47,936 nt of DNA from Steroidobacter sp. (GCF_016790065.1 NZ_JAEUPY010000412.1:1-47936), one strand, 5' to 3'. Positions 25,075 to 34,534 are shown, counted from the first letter of the stretch. Numbers and translations are program-made. Notes: generated by a model not told the origin, from the letters alone.

Positions 25075-26001
25075 ATGAACGCCATCAACCCTTTAGCTTC
25101 AACGACTTCTTCTCAACCCGCCGAGCCGCGGCGCGTCGCCCGCCTGGTCCAGTCGCTCAGCACGCTGGAAGGCGGCGGCTTTCCGGTGCGCCGGCCGTTC
25201 CCCGTGCAGGGCTTCAGCCACTTCGATCCGTTCCTGCTGATCGATCACCTCGGCCCGGTCGACTGGCCGGCGGGCGGCCCGATCGGCGCACCCGATCATC
25301 CGCATCGCGGCTTCGAGACCGTGACCTATGTGCTCGCCGGTGAGAATGAGCATCGCGACTCGTTCGGCAATGCCGACGTGCTGCGCCCGGGCGACGTGCA
25401 GTGGATGACCGCCGGTGGCGGCGTGATCCATTCCGAAATGCCCACCGATCGCTTTCATCGCGAAGGCGGGGTGCAGGAAGGCTTTCAGATTTGGGTCAAT
25501 CTGCCGGCCGTCGACAAGATGATGACGCCGCGCTATCAGACGTTGCGCGCCTCGGACATTCCGCAGGCCACGACAGCGGATGGTCGCGTGCATGTTCGGA
25601 TCATCGCTGGCGAGTCGCTCGGCAAATCAGCTCGCATCGACACGCGTGTGCCGATTCAGATGTTGCATTTCACCGTCCAGCCGGGCGGTGAGCTGTTGCA
25701 GTCGGTGCCTGCGGAGCAGAGTGGTTTGTTGTATGTGTTCAAAGGTGCCGCGATCATCGGCAGCGATGAGCGCGAAGTTGCGGAAGGTCAGGCTGCGTTA
25801 CTTGGCTCAGGCGACTCGGTGAAGTTAAGCGTGGCCGCCGATGCGGCCGGCCCGGCGGAGATCTTGTTGCTGTCGGGCAAGCCGCTGAATGAACCTGTCG
25901 CGCGTTACGGCCCGTTCGTGATGAACACGCGAGAGGAGATTGAACAGGCCTTCCGCGATTATCAGAGCGGCAGGTTTGGATTGATTCCGCCGCGGACGTG
26001 A
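25075..26001 (+). CDS. Pirin family protein
   Basis: A 308-residue bicupin. The pirin metal ligands are His75 and His77 (APDHPHRGFET), His119 and Glu121 (GGGVIHSE). Segments typical of the family include FDPFLLIDHLG and the C-terminal GPFVMNTREEIEQAFRDYQSGRFG. Bacterial pirins bind Fe and some act as quercetinases or interact with enzymes; the specific role is unknown. I start at the ATG at 25075, preceded by AGGAT; upstream in-frame codons have no pirin similarity. Monocistronic, ending at a strong hairpin. Confidence 0.93.
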   Translation: MNAINPLASTTSSQPAEPRRVARLVQSLSTLEGGGFPVRRPFPVQGFSHFDPFLLIDHLGPVDWPAGGPIGAPDHPHRGFETVTYVLAGENEHRDSFGNADVLRPGDVQWMTAGGGVIHSEMPTDRFHREGGVQEGFQIWVNLPAVDKMMTPRYQTLRASDIPQATTADGRVHVRIIAGESLGKSARIDTRVPIQMLHFTVQPGGELLQSVPAEQSGLLYVFKGAAIIGSDEREVAEGQAALLGSGDSVKLSVAADAAGPAEILLLSGKPLNEPVARYGPFVMNTREEIEQAFRDYQSGRFGLIPPRT

Positions 26002-26007
26002 TAGCGA

Positions 26008-26037
26008 ACCGGCGCAGCTACTCGGAGCTGCGCCGGT
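26008..26037. terminator. Strong hairpin between pirin and ABC/M1 gene
   Basis: Arms of 12 bp (ACCGGCGCAGCT and AGCTGCGCCGGT) enclose a 6-nt loop, 6 bp after the pirin stop. It lies between convergent genes and could terminate both, but neither side has a T-run, so termination may be Rho-assisted or the element a 3' stabiliser. Confidence 0.6.
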
Positions 26038-26078
26038 ATCGAGCGCCACGCAGGCGGCGTGGGTTTGGCCAGCGCGAA

Positions 26079-29000
26079 CTAACTCTTTGCAGCTGGCGGT
26101 TCCAACGAGGCCGGCGCCGTGCCAATAGTCACGGTCTTGCGATTATCGTCCGGTAGGCGGTCGATCAACTTGTTGTACGGATCGAAGCCCACTTCGTACG
26201 GTTTGGCATCCACCGTCACCGTGAACTTCCCTTTCGCCTGCGTCACGCGCAGGCGTTCCAAATAAAGGGGCTTCTCCGTTCGCTCACTCTCGCCCTCCTC
26301 CCTAGCGAACACGCCCACCTCAATCCAATCGTCCAACGCGACGTCCGTCTCCTTGCCCATGCCATCGCTCTCACGCTTGGCAGCCTCGTATTCAATCGTC
26401 ACATCGTACTTGCCAGCGTGCGGCGTCACCGACGCCGATATCACCCGGTTGTCATAGAAAATAATCTTGGCCAGCAGTTCATCAATAAGACCCTGCTTAT
26501 CCGACGAGGTCTGCGCCCGAAGATAGTCGACCAGCTCGAGCGTGGTCGTGTACGGCGCCTGCTGATAAGCCTTGTCCCGAATATAATTCGCTAAAGCTCG
26601 ATTGAGGGCTTCCTCGCCAATCTCGTCACGCAGCCGATACAAAATCAACGACCCCTTGGCGTAATGGATGTACGGCTGATCCTCGACTCGCATCAGCGGC
26701 AACTCCTCGATCAACTCGCCGCCGCGGCCTCGCAAGTACCGATCCAACTCATACTTCAGAAAACGCCGCATGTGCTCGCGGCCATACTCCTTCTCCATGA
26801 CCATGAGCGCCGAATACTGCGACAGGGATTCCATCAGCATGGTCTGACCCTGCACGTCAGCGCCAATGACCTGATGACCCCACCACTGATGCGCCATCTC
26901 GTGCGCGGTCACATAGAACACATAGTCGATATCGTCCGGATCGCGGAGATCGGCAATGAAGCCAATACTCTCCGAGAACGGAATAGTGTTCGCAAAGCTT
27001 TGCGCAAACTTGGCGTAGCGCGGGAACTCGAGAATCCGCACCTGCTTGTGCTGGTACGGCGAGAAGTTGGCCGTGAAGTAATCGAGTGACTTACGAGTCG
27101 CGTCGATCATCCGATCGACGTTATAGGCGTGTTTGGGATCGTGATAGATCTCGATGGGCAAGCCATGCCATTCACCGCGCTTCACCGCCCAACGCGCCGA
27201 CAGGAAGCAATAGAACGGCAACATGGGCTGATCCATCTTGTATTGGAAGTAACGCCGGCCGTTCTCGGTCCACTCCCGCTGCAAATAGCCGGGTGCCAGC
27301 GCGATCTGATCCGCGCTGGTGCTGACCGTCGCCTCGAAGTTGATCCAGTCCGAATCGACGATGCCCATATTGAAACGTGCCGACTCATCTTCGAGCTTGG
27401 CCTTGCGTGGCACGTCGCCAAGGTCGCGCTTGCGACGTTCGTTCCGATCCAGAATCTGGCGCGACTCGTCGTACCCGAAGCGCGGCATTTCGTTGCTGTT
27501 GAAGAACGTGCCGTTGGCATTCAACGTCGAGCGCAAATCGCCAGCACCGGTCGAAGGCGGCATACCGCTGTTGGTGAAGCCGCGTTCCGCTCGCTCCAAA
27601 GTGAAGTCGAAGTCGAGCGAAGCGCCCGGAGCCAGTGGCTCACGCAGCGTGTAGATAGCCAAGCCGGCCTCAGCATCGCGACTCTTCACGGTCGCATCGG
27701 CCGGCGCAGTTACCGCGAGGTGCGCATACACGGGCGTGTACACATGCAGCTCCGAAATCGGCGCATCGTGTTTGTTGACCAGACGATAGTGACCACGAAT
27801 GAACGAGCGTCGCTGTTCGGGATAAATATCCACATCGGCCCGCACGTCGACCACGCGCGGCTGCGGCAGGTGATTGAACTTACGATATTGCTTTTCGGTG
27901 CGCGCCTGCCGGTCCAACGCAGCATCCTTGGGCAGGTACTCATTCAGCACGTTGGTGTTATAGAAAATCCAAACACCGGTGGCCACGAACGCCACTGCCA
28001 AGGTTCCGAACGCAACACCTTGCGGCCCGCGCATGCTCGCGAACGCTTGCCGCCAACGCCTGCTCCAACGCGATGCCGTGCCACGCACCCAGAACGCGCT
28101 CGCCAACACCACCAACATAGCCGCGAACAAGGTCCAGTAGGTCTGGAACCAAATCCACGGCTGCAGCAGATGACCGTAGCCGTTCATGTCCGAGTACGTC
28201 ATCTGCGGCGCGCCGGCGTAGTTATACAAATTGTGTTCGTAGCCGATCTGGCTCAACACGATCTGCGCCAGCATGGCCAGGATCAGCACCAGGTAGCCGA
28301 TGAACTTTTGATTGCTGACGATTTGCACGAACAGCGCCAGCACGCCCATCAACACGAACCACCAGGCATCGATGAATGCGGCCTGCAGATAGACGCCCGG
28401 TTCCAGGTTGGTATAGCCGTGCGCGAGCTGGTAGCCCATCGCAGCCAGCACGCCGATCAGGATGAAGGCAAACACCACGGCCGTCACCGCGCCCAACTTG
28501 GCCAACAGCGGCACCCAGTTCGGCAACGGCAGCGCATCGGTCACTTCAGCCAGCTTGGCATCGCGCTCTCGCCACAACACATCGCCGGCGTAAAACGTCA
28601 CGATGACGACCAGCAAGAACTGATAACTGCCCTGCATGGACTGCATCAGTAACGCGGTGACCGGATACATGGTGGTCCCGTAAGTGGGATCGAGCACCTG
28701 CGCGCCACCGAGGAAATTGATCAGACCGAAGGCCAGCAACACCAGGAACGGCAGGCTCCTGAGCACCGACTTGGTGTCGAACCACACCAGATGCACGAAC
28801 TGACGAAGCGCTGTCGAAGTATCGAAGGTGCGCGTCGCGACTGGCAGGGCCGGCACAACCGGACGCGAGTGAACAGGCACCGATGTCTCTTCGACTTTGA
28901 CCGTGCGCTGCCACCAATGCTTGGTCGCTCGCTGTCGCTGCGGCTTGAACAGCAACTGCGTCGCGGCCAACAGCGCTACAGCCACGCCCGCCCAGATCGC

Positions 29001-29729
29001 TCGATTCAACAAGATCAGCTCGGTCACGTCAGGCAGCTGCGTATTACGCTCAGCAACCGACCAGTAGCGCATGATTCGTGACACCGCTTGGCCGCCGAAC
29101 GGATCGATCAGCGAAGCCAGCGTGTCGTATTGAATGTCGCGAGTCAGCACACTGGCGATGGACCACAACACCAGAAACGCGGCCACACCGAGGAACACCA
29201 GCAACAACCGACGCGTGGTCACCGCCAGCAACGCCAAGGTTGCTCCCACGAAGAGCAGATTCGGCAGCACGATCACGCCGAAGCCCCACAGATACGGCTG
29301 CCAGGAAAACGGCCCGAGCCGCGCCGGATCGATCCAGGGCATGAACGAGCCGAGCATCATGCCGCCCGCGGTGATCGCCATCACGATCAGCCCCATGAGC
29401 GAACCAGCCGCGAACCGGCCCCACAGATAACTCGATTTACTGAGCGGCTTGCTGAAAAACAACTCTTCGGTGCCCAGATCGAAATCGCGCAATAGCGGCT
29501 GAGCGATCAAGGCGACGGCGACCAGCAGGCCGAGCGTCGAGAACACATCGAGGAAAGTGAGAATGACGTACGGCGCGTTGCGATTGACGTTGCCTATGCC
29601 TTCGCCGATGGAAATCATGTCGGTAGTGGTGGCGCCGAAGGCCATCAGCGCAAACGCCAGCGCAATCACCCAAGGCAATGGCGAGCGCAACTGATACCGC
29701 AGCTCGAAGCGAAAGAACTCCCAGAGCAT
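26079..29729 (-). CDS. ABC-2 permease fused to M1-family metallopeptidase
   Basis: A 1216-residue fusion. Residues 1-about 600 hold two ABC-2-like membrane blocks (first WVIALAFALMAFGATTT onward; second SLPFLVLLAFGLINFLGG onward), giving roughly a dozen helices. A further membrane helix (GTLAVAFVATGVWIFYNTN) precedes an extracytoplasmic gluzincin domain to the end. The zinc site is HEMAH (His943, Glu944, His947) with the third ligand probably Glu967 in MLMESLSQY. The spacing is 19 residues rather than the usual 18. The ATG at 29729 has AAAGGGAG upstream. The partner ATPase lies 18 bp upstream. Such fusions are known as 'ABC transporter permease/M1 family aminopeptidase'; a peptide-exporting or peptide-processing role is inference. 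Confidence 0.93.
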   Translation of the reverse strand: MLWEFFRFELRYQLRSPLPWVIALAFALMAFGATTTDMISIGEGIGNVNRNAPYVILTFLDVFSTLGLLVAVALIAQPLLRDFDLGTEELFFSKPLSKSSYLWGRFAAGSLMGLIVMAITAGGMMLGSFMPWIDPARLGPFSWQPYLWGFGVIVLPNLLFVGATLALLAVTTRRLLLVFLGVAAFLVLWSIASVLTRDIQYDTLASLIDPFGGQAVSRIMRYWSVAERNTQLPDVTELILLNRAIWAGVAVALLAATQLLFKPQRQRATKHWWQRTVKVEETSVPVHSRPVVPALPVATRTFDTSTALRQFVHLVWFDTKSVLRSLPFLVLLAFGLINFLGGAQVLDPTYGTTMYPVTALLMQSMQGSYQFLLVVIVTFYAGDVLWRERDAKLAEVTDALPLPNWVPLLAKLGAVTAVVFAFILIGVLAAMGYQLAHGYTNLEPGVYLQAAFIDAWWFVLMGVLALFVQIVSNQKFIGYLVLILAMLAQIVLSQIGYEHNLYNYAGAPQMTYSDMNGYGHLLQPWIWFQTYWTLFAAMLVVLASAFWVRGTASRWSRRWRQAFASMRGPQGVAFGTLAVAFVATGVWIFYNTNVLNEYLPKDAALDRQARTEKQYRKFNHLPQPRVVDVRADVDIYPEQRRSFIRGHYRLVNKHDAPISELHVYTPVYAHLAVTAPADATVKSRDAEAGLAIYTLREPLAPGASLDFDFTLERAERGFTNSGMPPSTGAGDLRSTLNANGTFFNSNEMPRFGYDESRQILDRNERRKRDLGDVPRKAKLEDESARFNMGIVDSDWINFEATVSTSADQIALAPGYLQREWTENGRRYFQYKMDQPMLPFYCFLSARWAVKRGEWHGLPIEIYHDPKHAYNVDRMIDATRKSLDYFTANFSPYQHKQVRILEFPRYAKFAQSFANTIPFSESIGFIADLRDPDDIDYVFYVTAHEMAHQWWGHQVIGADVQGQTMLMESLSQYSALMVMEKEYGREHMRRFLKYELDRYLRGRGGELIEELPLMRVEDQPYIHYAKGSLILYRLRDEIGEEALNRALANYIRDKAYQQAPYTTTLELVDYLRAQTSSDKQGLIDELLAKIIFYDNRVISASVTPHAGKYDVTIEYEAAKRESDGMGKETDVALDDWIEVGVFAREEGESERTEKPLYLERLRVTQAKGKFTVTVDAKPYEVGFDPYNKLIDRLPDDNRKTVTIGTAPASLEPPAAKS

Positions 29730-29747
29730 AGGCAACTCCCTTTGCGC

Positions 29748-30641
29748 TCAGGCGGCCGCAGCGTTGACCGGCGCCGCGCCGTGCTGGCGCAAACGCTGGA
29801 AATAAACATCCTCCAGATCCGGATCGACGGCCGCGAAGCCTTCTTCCGGCCGCGTCTCGCTATACACATGAATCAAAGGCTCGCCGGCGATCAGGCGTGT
29901 CGACAGCACCGTGAAACGTGACTGGTATTCCGGCAACGAAGCCTTGCTCACCAGCTTGCTCCACACCCGATCGCGCATCGCTGCGATAGCCTCGTGCGGC
30001 TCACCGCTCATCAACACCTCGCCGCGGCAGATCATGGCCATGCGCGGACACAGGTCGGTCACGTCTTCCACGATATGAGTGGAAAGAATCACGACCACTT
30101 GCCCGCCGATGTCGGCGAGCAGGTTCAAGAATCGATTGCGCTCTTCCGGATCCAAGCCGGCGGTGGGTTCATCGACGATGACCAACTTGGGATTGCCGAG
30201 CAACGCCTGCGCGATGCCGAAGCGCTGACGCATGCCGCCGGAAAAAGTGCCGAGCTTACGTTTGCGCACGTCCCAGAGATTCACCTGTCGCAACAGGGTT
30301 GCGACCACGTCGGCGCGTTCGCCGCGATTCACGAAACCTTTCAACACCGCCAGGTGATCCAGCAGATCGAGGGCGCTGACTTTCGGATACACCCCGAAGT
30401 CCTGCGGCAGATAGCCCAGCGTGCGCCGGATGGCCGCTTTGTTTGCTATGGCATCGATGCCGTCGAACAAGATGCTGCCGGTGTCCGGCTCCTGCAAGGT
30501 GGCGATGGTTCGCATCAACGAGGATTTGCCGGCGCCGTTGGGGCCGAGCAGCCCGAACATGCCGGCCGGGATCTGCAAAGAAACATTACGCAGCGCGGCC
30601 ACAGTGCCGTAGGACTTCGACAGGTTACGAATCGTGAGCAC
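29748..30641 (-). CDS. ABC transporter ATP-binding protein, partner of the permease/M1 fusion
   Basis: A 297-residue ATPase starting at a GTG with GGGAGAG upstream (an upstream in-frame start adds 13 residues of low quality). Walker A is GPNGAGKSS, the Q-loop YLPQDFGVYPK, the signature FSGGMRQRFGIAQALL, Walker B LVIVDEPTAGLD, the H-loop LSTHIVED. The C-terminal ~80 residues are an accessory domain with CcmA-like features. It drives transport through the downstream fused permease, with which it forms an operon. Substrate unknown. Confidence 0.93.
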   Translation of the reverse strand: MLTIRNLSKSYGTVAALRNVSLQIPAGMFGLLGPNGAGKSSLMRTIATLQEPDTGSILFDGIDAIANKAAIRRTLGYLPQDFGVYPKVSALDLLDHLAVLKGFVNRGERADVVATLLRQVNLWDVRKRKLGTFSGGMRQRFGIAQALLGNPKLVIVDEPTAGLDPEERNRFLNLLADIGGQVVVILSTHIVEDVTDLCPRMAMICRGEVLMSGEPHEAIAAMRDRVWSKLVSKASLPEYQSRFTVLSTRLIAGEPLIHVYSETRPEEGFAAVDPDLEDVYFQRLRQHGAAPVNAAAA

Positions 30642-30696
30642 GAGACTCTCCCTCGGCGCCGGCGGGGAGCCGGCACACAACCTTCGAGCAATCTAG

Positions 30697-30708
30697 AAAA
30701 CTAGTTTT
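30697..30708. promoter_or_regulatory. Perfect AT-rich palindrome before the ABC operon
   Basis: AAAACTAGTTTT is a perfect 12-bp dyad in a GC-rich setting, 56 bp upstream of the ATPase start and just after the DUF6249 stop. It could be an operator for an internal promoter of the ABC genes; there is no T-run pattern for a terminator beyond the dyad itself. Confidence 0.4.
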
Positions 30709-30726
30709 GTGAGATGCGCGCGGCGT

Positions 30727-31167
30727 CTACAGGGTTGCAGAGCCCTGCGCATAGCGGCCATTGCGCTCGCGCTGTTCCTGTTCGAGCTGGCGCGCTTCGA
30801 CGTGACGGCCTTCGACGGCGTAGTAGATGAGATATGCGATACCGATACCCAGCGGCACCAGGCCGAAGACCACCGGCAGGTCGTCGCCGCTGCTGAGCGA
30901 GCCAGCCACCATGGCCAGGCCGATGAAGAACCACACCAGGCCCGGCAACAGCGAGGTACGGCGGCGGTTACTGCGACCGTCGATCAGTTCCAGCGGCAGC
31001 GGCGGCACTTCCATACCGCGCTCGATGGCGGCCATGCGCTCGGCATGATGCAGTTCCATCAGGCGGCGGCGCTTCCGGTAGTTCAACGAGATCCAGACGA
31101 TGGGAATGGACAACGGCAGCCCGACCGCGAAGATGATGCCTAGGATGGGGATGAGATCGGTGAGCAT
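30727..31167 (-). CDS. DUF6249 membrane protein
   Basis: A 146-residue protein: N-terminal membrane helix (IPILGIIFAVGLPLSIPIVW), a basic linker (YRKRRRLMELHHAERMAAI) ending in RGMEVPPLP, then two further helices (LPGLVWFFIGLAMVAGSL and PVVFGLVPLGIGIAYLIYY) and a charged tail. The ERGMEVPPLP-type segment is typical of DUF6249 proteins found beside ECF sigma factors. It lies upstream of the ABC genes on the same strand (85 bp gap), divergent from the sigma factor. Function unknown; it may take part in the same envelope response. Confidence 0.78.
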   Translation of the reverse strand: MLTDLIPILGIIFAVGLPLSIPIVWISLNYRKRRRLMELHHAERMAAIERGMEVPPLPLELIDGRSNRRRTSLLPGLVWFFIGLAMVAGSLSSGDDLPVVFGLVPLGIGIAYLIYYAVEGRHVEARQLEQEQRERNGRYAQGSATL

Positions 31168-31263
31168 GTTGCCTGCCTCGAAAGACTGAACTTATCTAAC
31201 CAGTGGGGTTACGACGCCGCAGCCCCCCTGAAAGGTTGCACCGGACCCGATGTCGGCCAACAG

Positions 31264-31329
31264 CCGGTTGTAACCGGTCGATGGCGGCCGTGTTAGGACT
31301 AATAAATCGCTCACATTGTTAAAGTGAGC
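31264..31329. promoter_or_regulatory. Two short inverted repeats upstream of the sigma factor
   Basis: CCGGTT-GT-AACCGG (31264-31277) and GCTCAC-N9-GTGAGC (31309-31329) lie in the divergent promoter region between DUF6249 and the sigma gene; the second ends 41 bp before the sigma start. The second has an AT-rich centre (ATTGTTAAA) overlapping a plausible promoter. Operator function is inference. Confidence 0.4.
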
Positions 31330-31370
31330 CCACTGCAACCTTCCAGTCACCTAACACGTCCCAACAGCCA

Positions 31371-31955
31371 ATGACGTCCTCGTCAGCTTCTCAGGCAGAC
31401 GCCGACATTCAAGAGCGGCTGCAGGCCAAGCAATATCGCGAGGCGTTCGCGTTGTTGTTACCACGCTATCGGGACAAGGCTTTCCGCCTGATATTCAGTA
31501 TGTTACGTGACCGCGCATTGGCCGAGGATACCACCCAGGACGTGTTCCTGAGGATTTGGCGCGCCTTGCCGGGCTTCGCCGGACAGTCGGCCTTGTCCAC
31601 TTGGATCTATGCCATCGCCAAGAACGGCGCGCTGTCCGAGATCCGTAAGCGTAAGCCCACCGTGTCGCTGGACCAGAGCGACGACGAGGACGGCTACAAC
31701 CCGGCCGTCGCCGCCCTGGCCGCTCCGGAAGCAGACGATTCGGCGACGGTGAGCGTCGGCCAATTGCTGGACCAGTTGCCGGAGCGCTACCGCCAGGCCG
31801 TGGTGCTGTTCTATATGGAAGACAAGTCCTACGAACAGACCGCCGCCAGCCTGGGACTGCCGCTGGGCACGGTCAAAGCCTTGCTTCATCGGGCCCGCAA
31901 GCGCCTAATCGAGCTCAATAAGGAAGCGGAAGCCAGTTCGGCGGCCGCCGCCTGA
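31371..31955 (+). CDS. ECF-type RNA polymerase sigma factor
   Basis: A 194-residue sigma-70 family protein of group 4. Region 2 is DKAFRLIFSMLRDRALAEDTTQDVFLRIWRA, with the -10 contact segment; region 4 is LPERYRQAVVLFYMEDKSYEQ and a recognition helix in LGLPLGTVKALLHRARKR. Regions 1 and 3 are missing, as in ECF factors. No ribosome site is obvious before the ATG at 31371. The gene is followed after 5 bp by a zinc-finger anti-sigma gene, so a standard sigma/anti-sigma pair. Its own divergent region holds two dyads. Confidence 0.93.
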   Translation: MTSSSASQADADIQERLQAKQYREAFALLLPRYRDKAFRLIFSMLRDRALAEDTTQDVFLRIWRALPGFAGQSALSTWIYAIAKNGALSEIRKRKPTVSLDQSDDEDGYNPAVAALAAPEADDSATVSVGQLLDQLPERYRQAVVLFYMEDKSYEQTAASLGLPLGTVKALLHRARKRLIELNKEAEASSAAAA

Positions 31956-31960
31956 CGCTC

Positions 31961-32515
31961 ATGAAACAGGTTATGCAACAACCCGGCGATCATTCTCACT
32001 GGCAGGACAGTCTGCAGGACTGGCTGGATGGCGAGCTGAACCCGGCCGATAGCGCCAAGTTCGAAGCTCACCTGGCCGGCTGCGCGGACTGCCAGGGCAG
32101 CCTGACCCAGTTCGAGCAGCTGGACGAAGCGCTGATCGACGCGGCCCCGGCCCTGCAGCTGAACGACGCTTTCGATCAGAACCTGTTCGCGCAGATCGAC
32201 GCCATCGACGAGAGCAAACGCATCGAGGCACGGCGCCGGCTGGAACAGGAATGGCAGCAACAGATGCAGGCGCTAGCGCGTAACTGGCGACGAACCCTGG
32301 CATTTGTCATTCCCGGCATCATCGGCGGCATCGTGCTGGCGGTGGCCATGATGAGCTGGCTGGATAGCTCCGGCATTACCAACAATCTGGTGGCCCAGGG
32401 CGCGGCCGAACTCGGTGGCCGGTCCGTCGACTACCTGCGACTGGGCATCACTGCCGTGGTCGGCGGTGCCTTCGGCATGCTGGTCGCCCCTTGGCTGGCG
32501 CGACTGGCCGACTGA
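31961..32515 (+). CDS. Zinc-finger anti-sigma factor with membrane helices
   Basis: A 184-residue protein. The ZAS motif H-x3-C-x2-C is in FEAHLAGCADC, with a preceding WLDGEL segment typical of the anti-sigma N-terminus. A long charged helix (SKRIEARRRLEQEWQQQM) connects to a membrane helix (LAFVIPGIIGGIVLAVAMM) and a second hydrophobic stretch near the C-terminus. It should hold the upstream ECF sigma at the inner membrane until a signal releases it. The ATG at 31961 follows the sigma stop by 5 bp; an ATG four codons on is an alternative start. Confidence 0.88.
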   Translation: MKQVMQQPGDHSHWQDSLQDWLDGELNPADSAKFEAHLAGCADCQGSLTQFEQLDEALIDAAPALQLNDAFDQNLFAQIDAIDESKRIEARRRLEQEWQQQMQALARNWRRTLAFVIPGIIGGIVLAVAMMSWLDSSGITNNLVAQGAAELGGRSVDYLRLGITAVVGGAFGMLVAPWLARLAD

Positions 32516-32632
32516 GCTTTGCTACACGCACTTCAAGGAAACTGACAGCCACGACTGTTCGTTAGGCCGGAATCCTCTAGAATCCCGCGCCTTTGGCCCA
32601 TTCGGCCAAGCTAGCGTGTAAACAACAACATC

Positions 32633-34525
32633 ATGGGCACCTCGTCCCACTCCGCCGACGGCGATCGTAACGGCGCGGATCGCAAACTCGTCCTGGTCGC
32701 CCTGGGCGTAGTGTTCGGCGATATCGGCACCAGTCCGCTGTACGCCTTGCGCGAATGTTTCAATCCCGAGCACGGCATTGCTGTCAACGAAGCCAACATC
32801 CTGGGCTTGCTGTCGTTGATCGTTTGGTCGCTGGTGCTGGTGATCTCGATCAAATATGTCGGCATCGTGCTGCGCGCCGATAACCGCGGCGAAGGCGGTG
32901 TGCTGGCACTCAGCACCTTGGTATCGACGGCCACCACCAATTGGAAACTTTGGGCACCGGTGAGTGCCGTGGGTTTGTTTGGAGCGGCGCTGTTTTTCGG
33001 CGACGGCTTCGTCACACCCGCCATCTCGGTGCTCAGCGCCATGGAAGGTCTGACGATCGCGACCCCCAAGCTCGAACGCTTCGTGTTGCCGGGCGCGGTG
33101 ATGATTCTGACCGGGCTGTTCATGATGCAACGTCATGGCACCGGCGCGATGGGTCGTTTGTTCGGCCCCATCACTCTCACCTGGTTCCTGACCCTGGCCG
33201 GCTTGGGCGTGCTGCATATCGTGCAAATGCCGAGCGTGATATTCGCGCTCAATCCGCTGTACGCCGTGCACTTCTTCATCAACAACGGCGCGATGGGTTT
33301 CGTCACGTTGGCTTCGGTGTTCCTGGCGGTGACCGGCGGCGAAGCGCTGTATGCCGACATGGGGCACTTCGGTCGCTCGCCCATCCGCAAAGGTTGGTTC
33401 ATGGTGGTGTGGCCAGCGCTGGTGTTGAATTATTTCGGCCAGGGCGCGCTGCTGATCGCCAATCCCGCGGCCATTCAGAATCCGTTTTATTTGCTGGCGC
33501 CGAGTTGGTTGCTGCCGATCCTGATCGTGCTCGCGACCTGCGCCACGGTCATTGCTTCGCAAGCCGTGATTTCAGGCGTGTTCTCGATCACGCGGCAGGC
33601 GCTGAACCTCGGCTACCTGCCCCGCCTGCGCGTCACGCACTCCTCTGAAGAAGAGATCGGCCAGGTGTATGTGCCGACGGTGAACTGGCTGTTGTTCGCC
33701 GGCACCTTGACGTTGATCCTGACGTTCCGCTCTTCGAGCGCACTGGCCGGTGCTTACGGCATCGCCATTTCCAGCACCATGTTGATCGACACCATCCTGG
33801 TGATGATGCTGCTACGAGTGCGCAACGAACCTCACAACCGCAAGATCATTGCGCTGCTGTCCTTGATCTTGATCGTCGAGCTGGCGTTCTTCTTTTCCAA
33901 CCTGCTCAAGTTCGATGACGGCGGCTGGCTGCCAGTGTTCGTCGCCATCGGCATCTATGTGTTGATGAGCACATGGCAGGAAGGTCGTCGCACGCTCGCG
34001 TGGCTGATTGCTCGCGAACAAATGCCGGTGCGCGACTTCATGGCGATGATCGAAAAGGATCCGCCCCACCGCGTCGAAGGGACTGCCGTATATCTCGCCG
34101 CCGAAGCCGGCGGTATGCCGCGCGCGTTGTTGAACAACTTGAAGTTCAACCGCGTCCTGCACAAGCGCAATGTGTTGCTCACGTTCGTGCGGCCGGAAAT
34201 GCCGTTCGTACCGCCCGAAGAGCGCATCGACGTACAGACTTATGGCGAAGGCATGTGCCGGGTCACCGCTCGCTACGGCTTCATGGAAACGCCCAACGTC
34301 GTGACGGCGCTGCGCGGCGCTGAAGAAAAAGGCGTGGCCTACGAGCCGGATCAAACCGTGTACGTGGTGGGTCGCGAGAATCCGACCTTCACCACCGGTT
34401 CGGGCATGCCGCTATGGCGCAAGCGACTGTTCGCGCTCATGGGCCGCAACAGCCAGCTCGCCGCCATTCATTTCGGCGTGCCCAGCCATCGGCTCTTGGA
34501 AGTCAGCAGCCAAGTACGACTGTGA
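32633..34525 (+). CDS. kup: Low-affinity potassium transporter Kup
   Basis: A 630-residue protein of the KUP/HAK/KT family; length matches Kup (about 620). The N-terminal signature LGVVFGDIGTSPLYALRE is intact, followed by twelve membrane helices to about residue 430, including GDGFVTPAISVLSAMEG and YFGQGALLI. A cytosolic C-terminal domain of about 190 residues contains the RVEGTAVYLAAEAGGMP segment. It takes up K+ with protons across the inner membrane. Monocistronic: the anti-sigma gene ends 117 bp upstream and the ANTAR gene is convergent. Confidence 0.96.
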   Translation: MGTSSHSADGDRNGADRKLVLVALGVVFGDIGTSPLYALRECFNPEHGIAVNEANILGLLSLIVWSLVLVISIKYVGIVLRADNRGEGGVLALSTLVSTATTNWKLWAPVSAVGLFGAALFFGDGFVTPAISVLSAMEGLTIATPKLERFVLPGAVMILTGLFMMQRHGTGAMGRLFGPITLTWFLTLAGLGVLHIVQMPSVIFALNPLYAVHFFINNGAMGFVTLASVFLAVTGGEALYADMGHFGRSPIRKGWFMVVWPALVLNYFGQGALLIANPAAIQNPFYLLAPSWLLPILIVLATCATVIASQAVISGVFSITRQALNLGYLPRLRVTHSSEEEIGQVYVPTVNWLLFAGTLTLILTFRSSSALAGAYGIAISSTMLIDTILVMMLLRVRNEPHNRKIIALLSLILIVELAFFFSNLLKFDDGGWLPVFVAIGIYVLMSTWQEGRRTLAWLIAREQMPVRDFMAMIEKDPPHRVEGTAVYLAAEAGGMPRALLNNLKFNRVLHKRNVLLTFVRPEMPFVPPEERIDVQTYGEGMCRVTARYGFMETPNVVTALRGAEEKGVAYEPDQTVYVVGRENPTFTTGSGMPLWRKRLFALMGRNSQLAAIHFGVPSHRLLEVSSQVRL

Positions 34526-34534
34526 CAGACGCGT

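Noticed and set aside
27129..28652. 507-codon open frame antisense to the ABC/M1 gene
   Set aside because: No recognisable protein features; the opposite strand carries the HEMAH site and ABC-2 helices.
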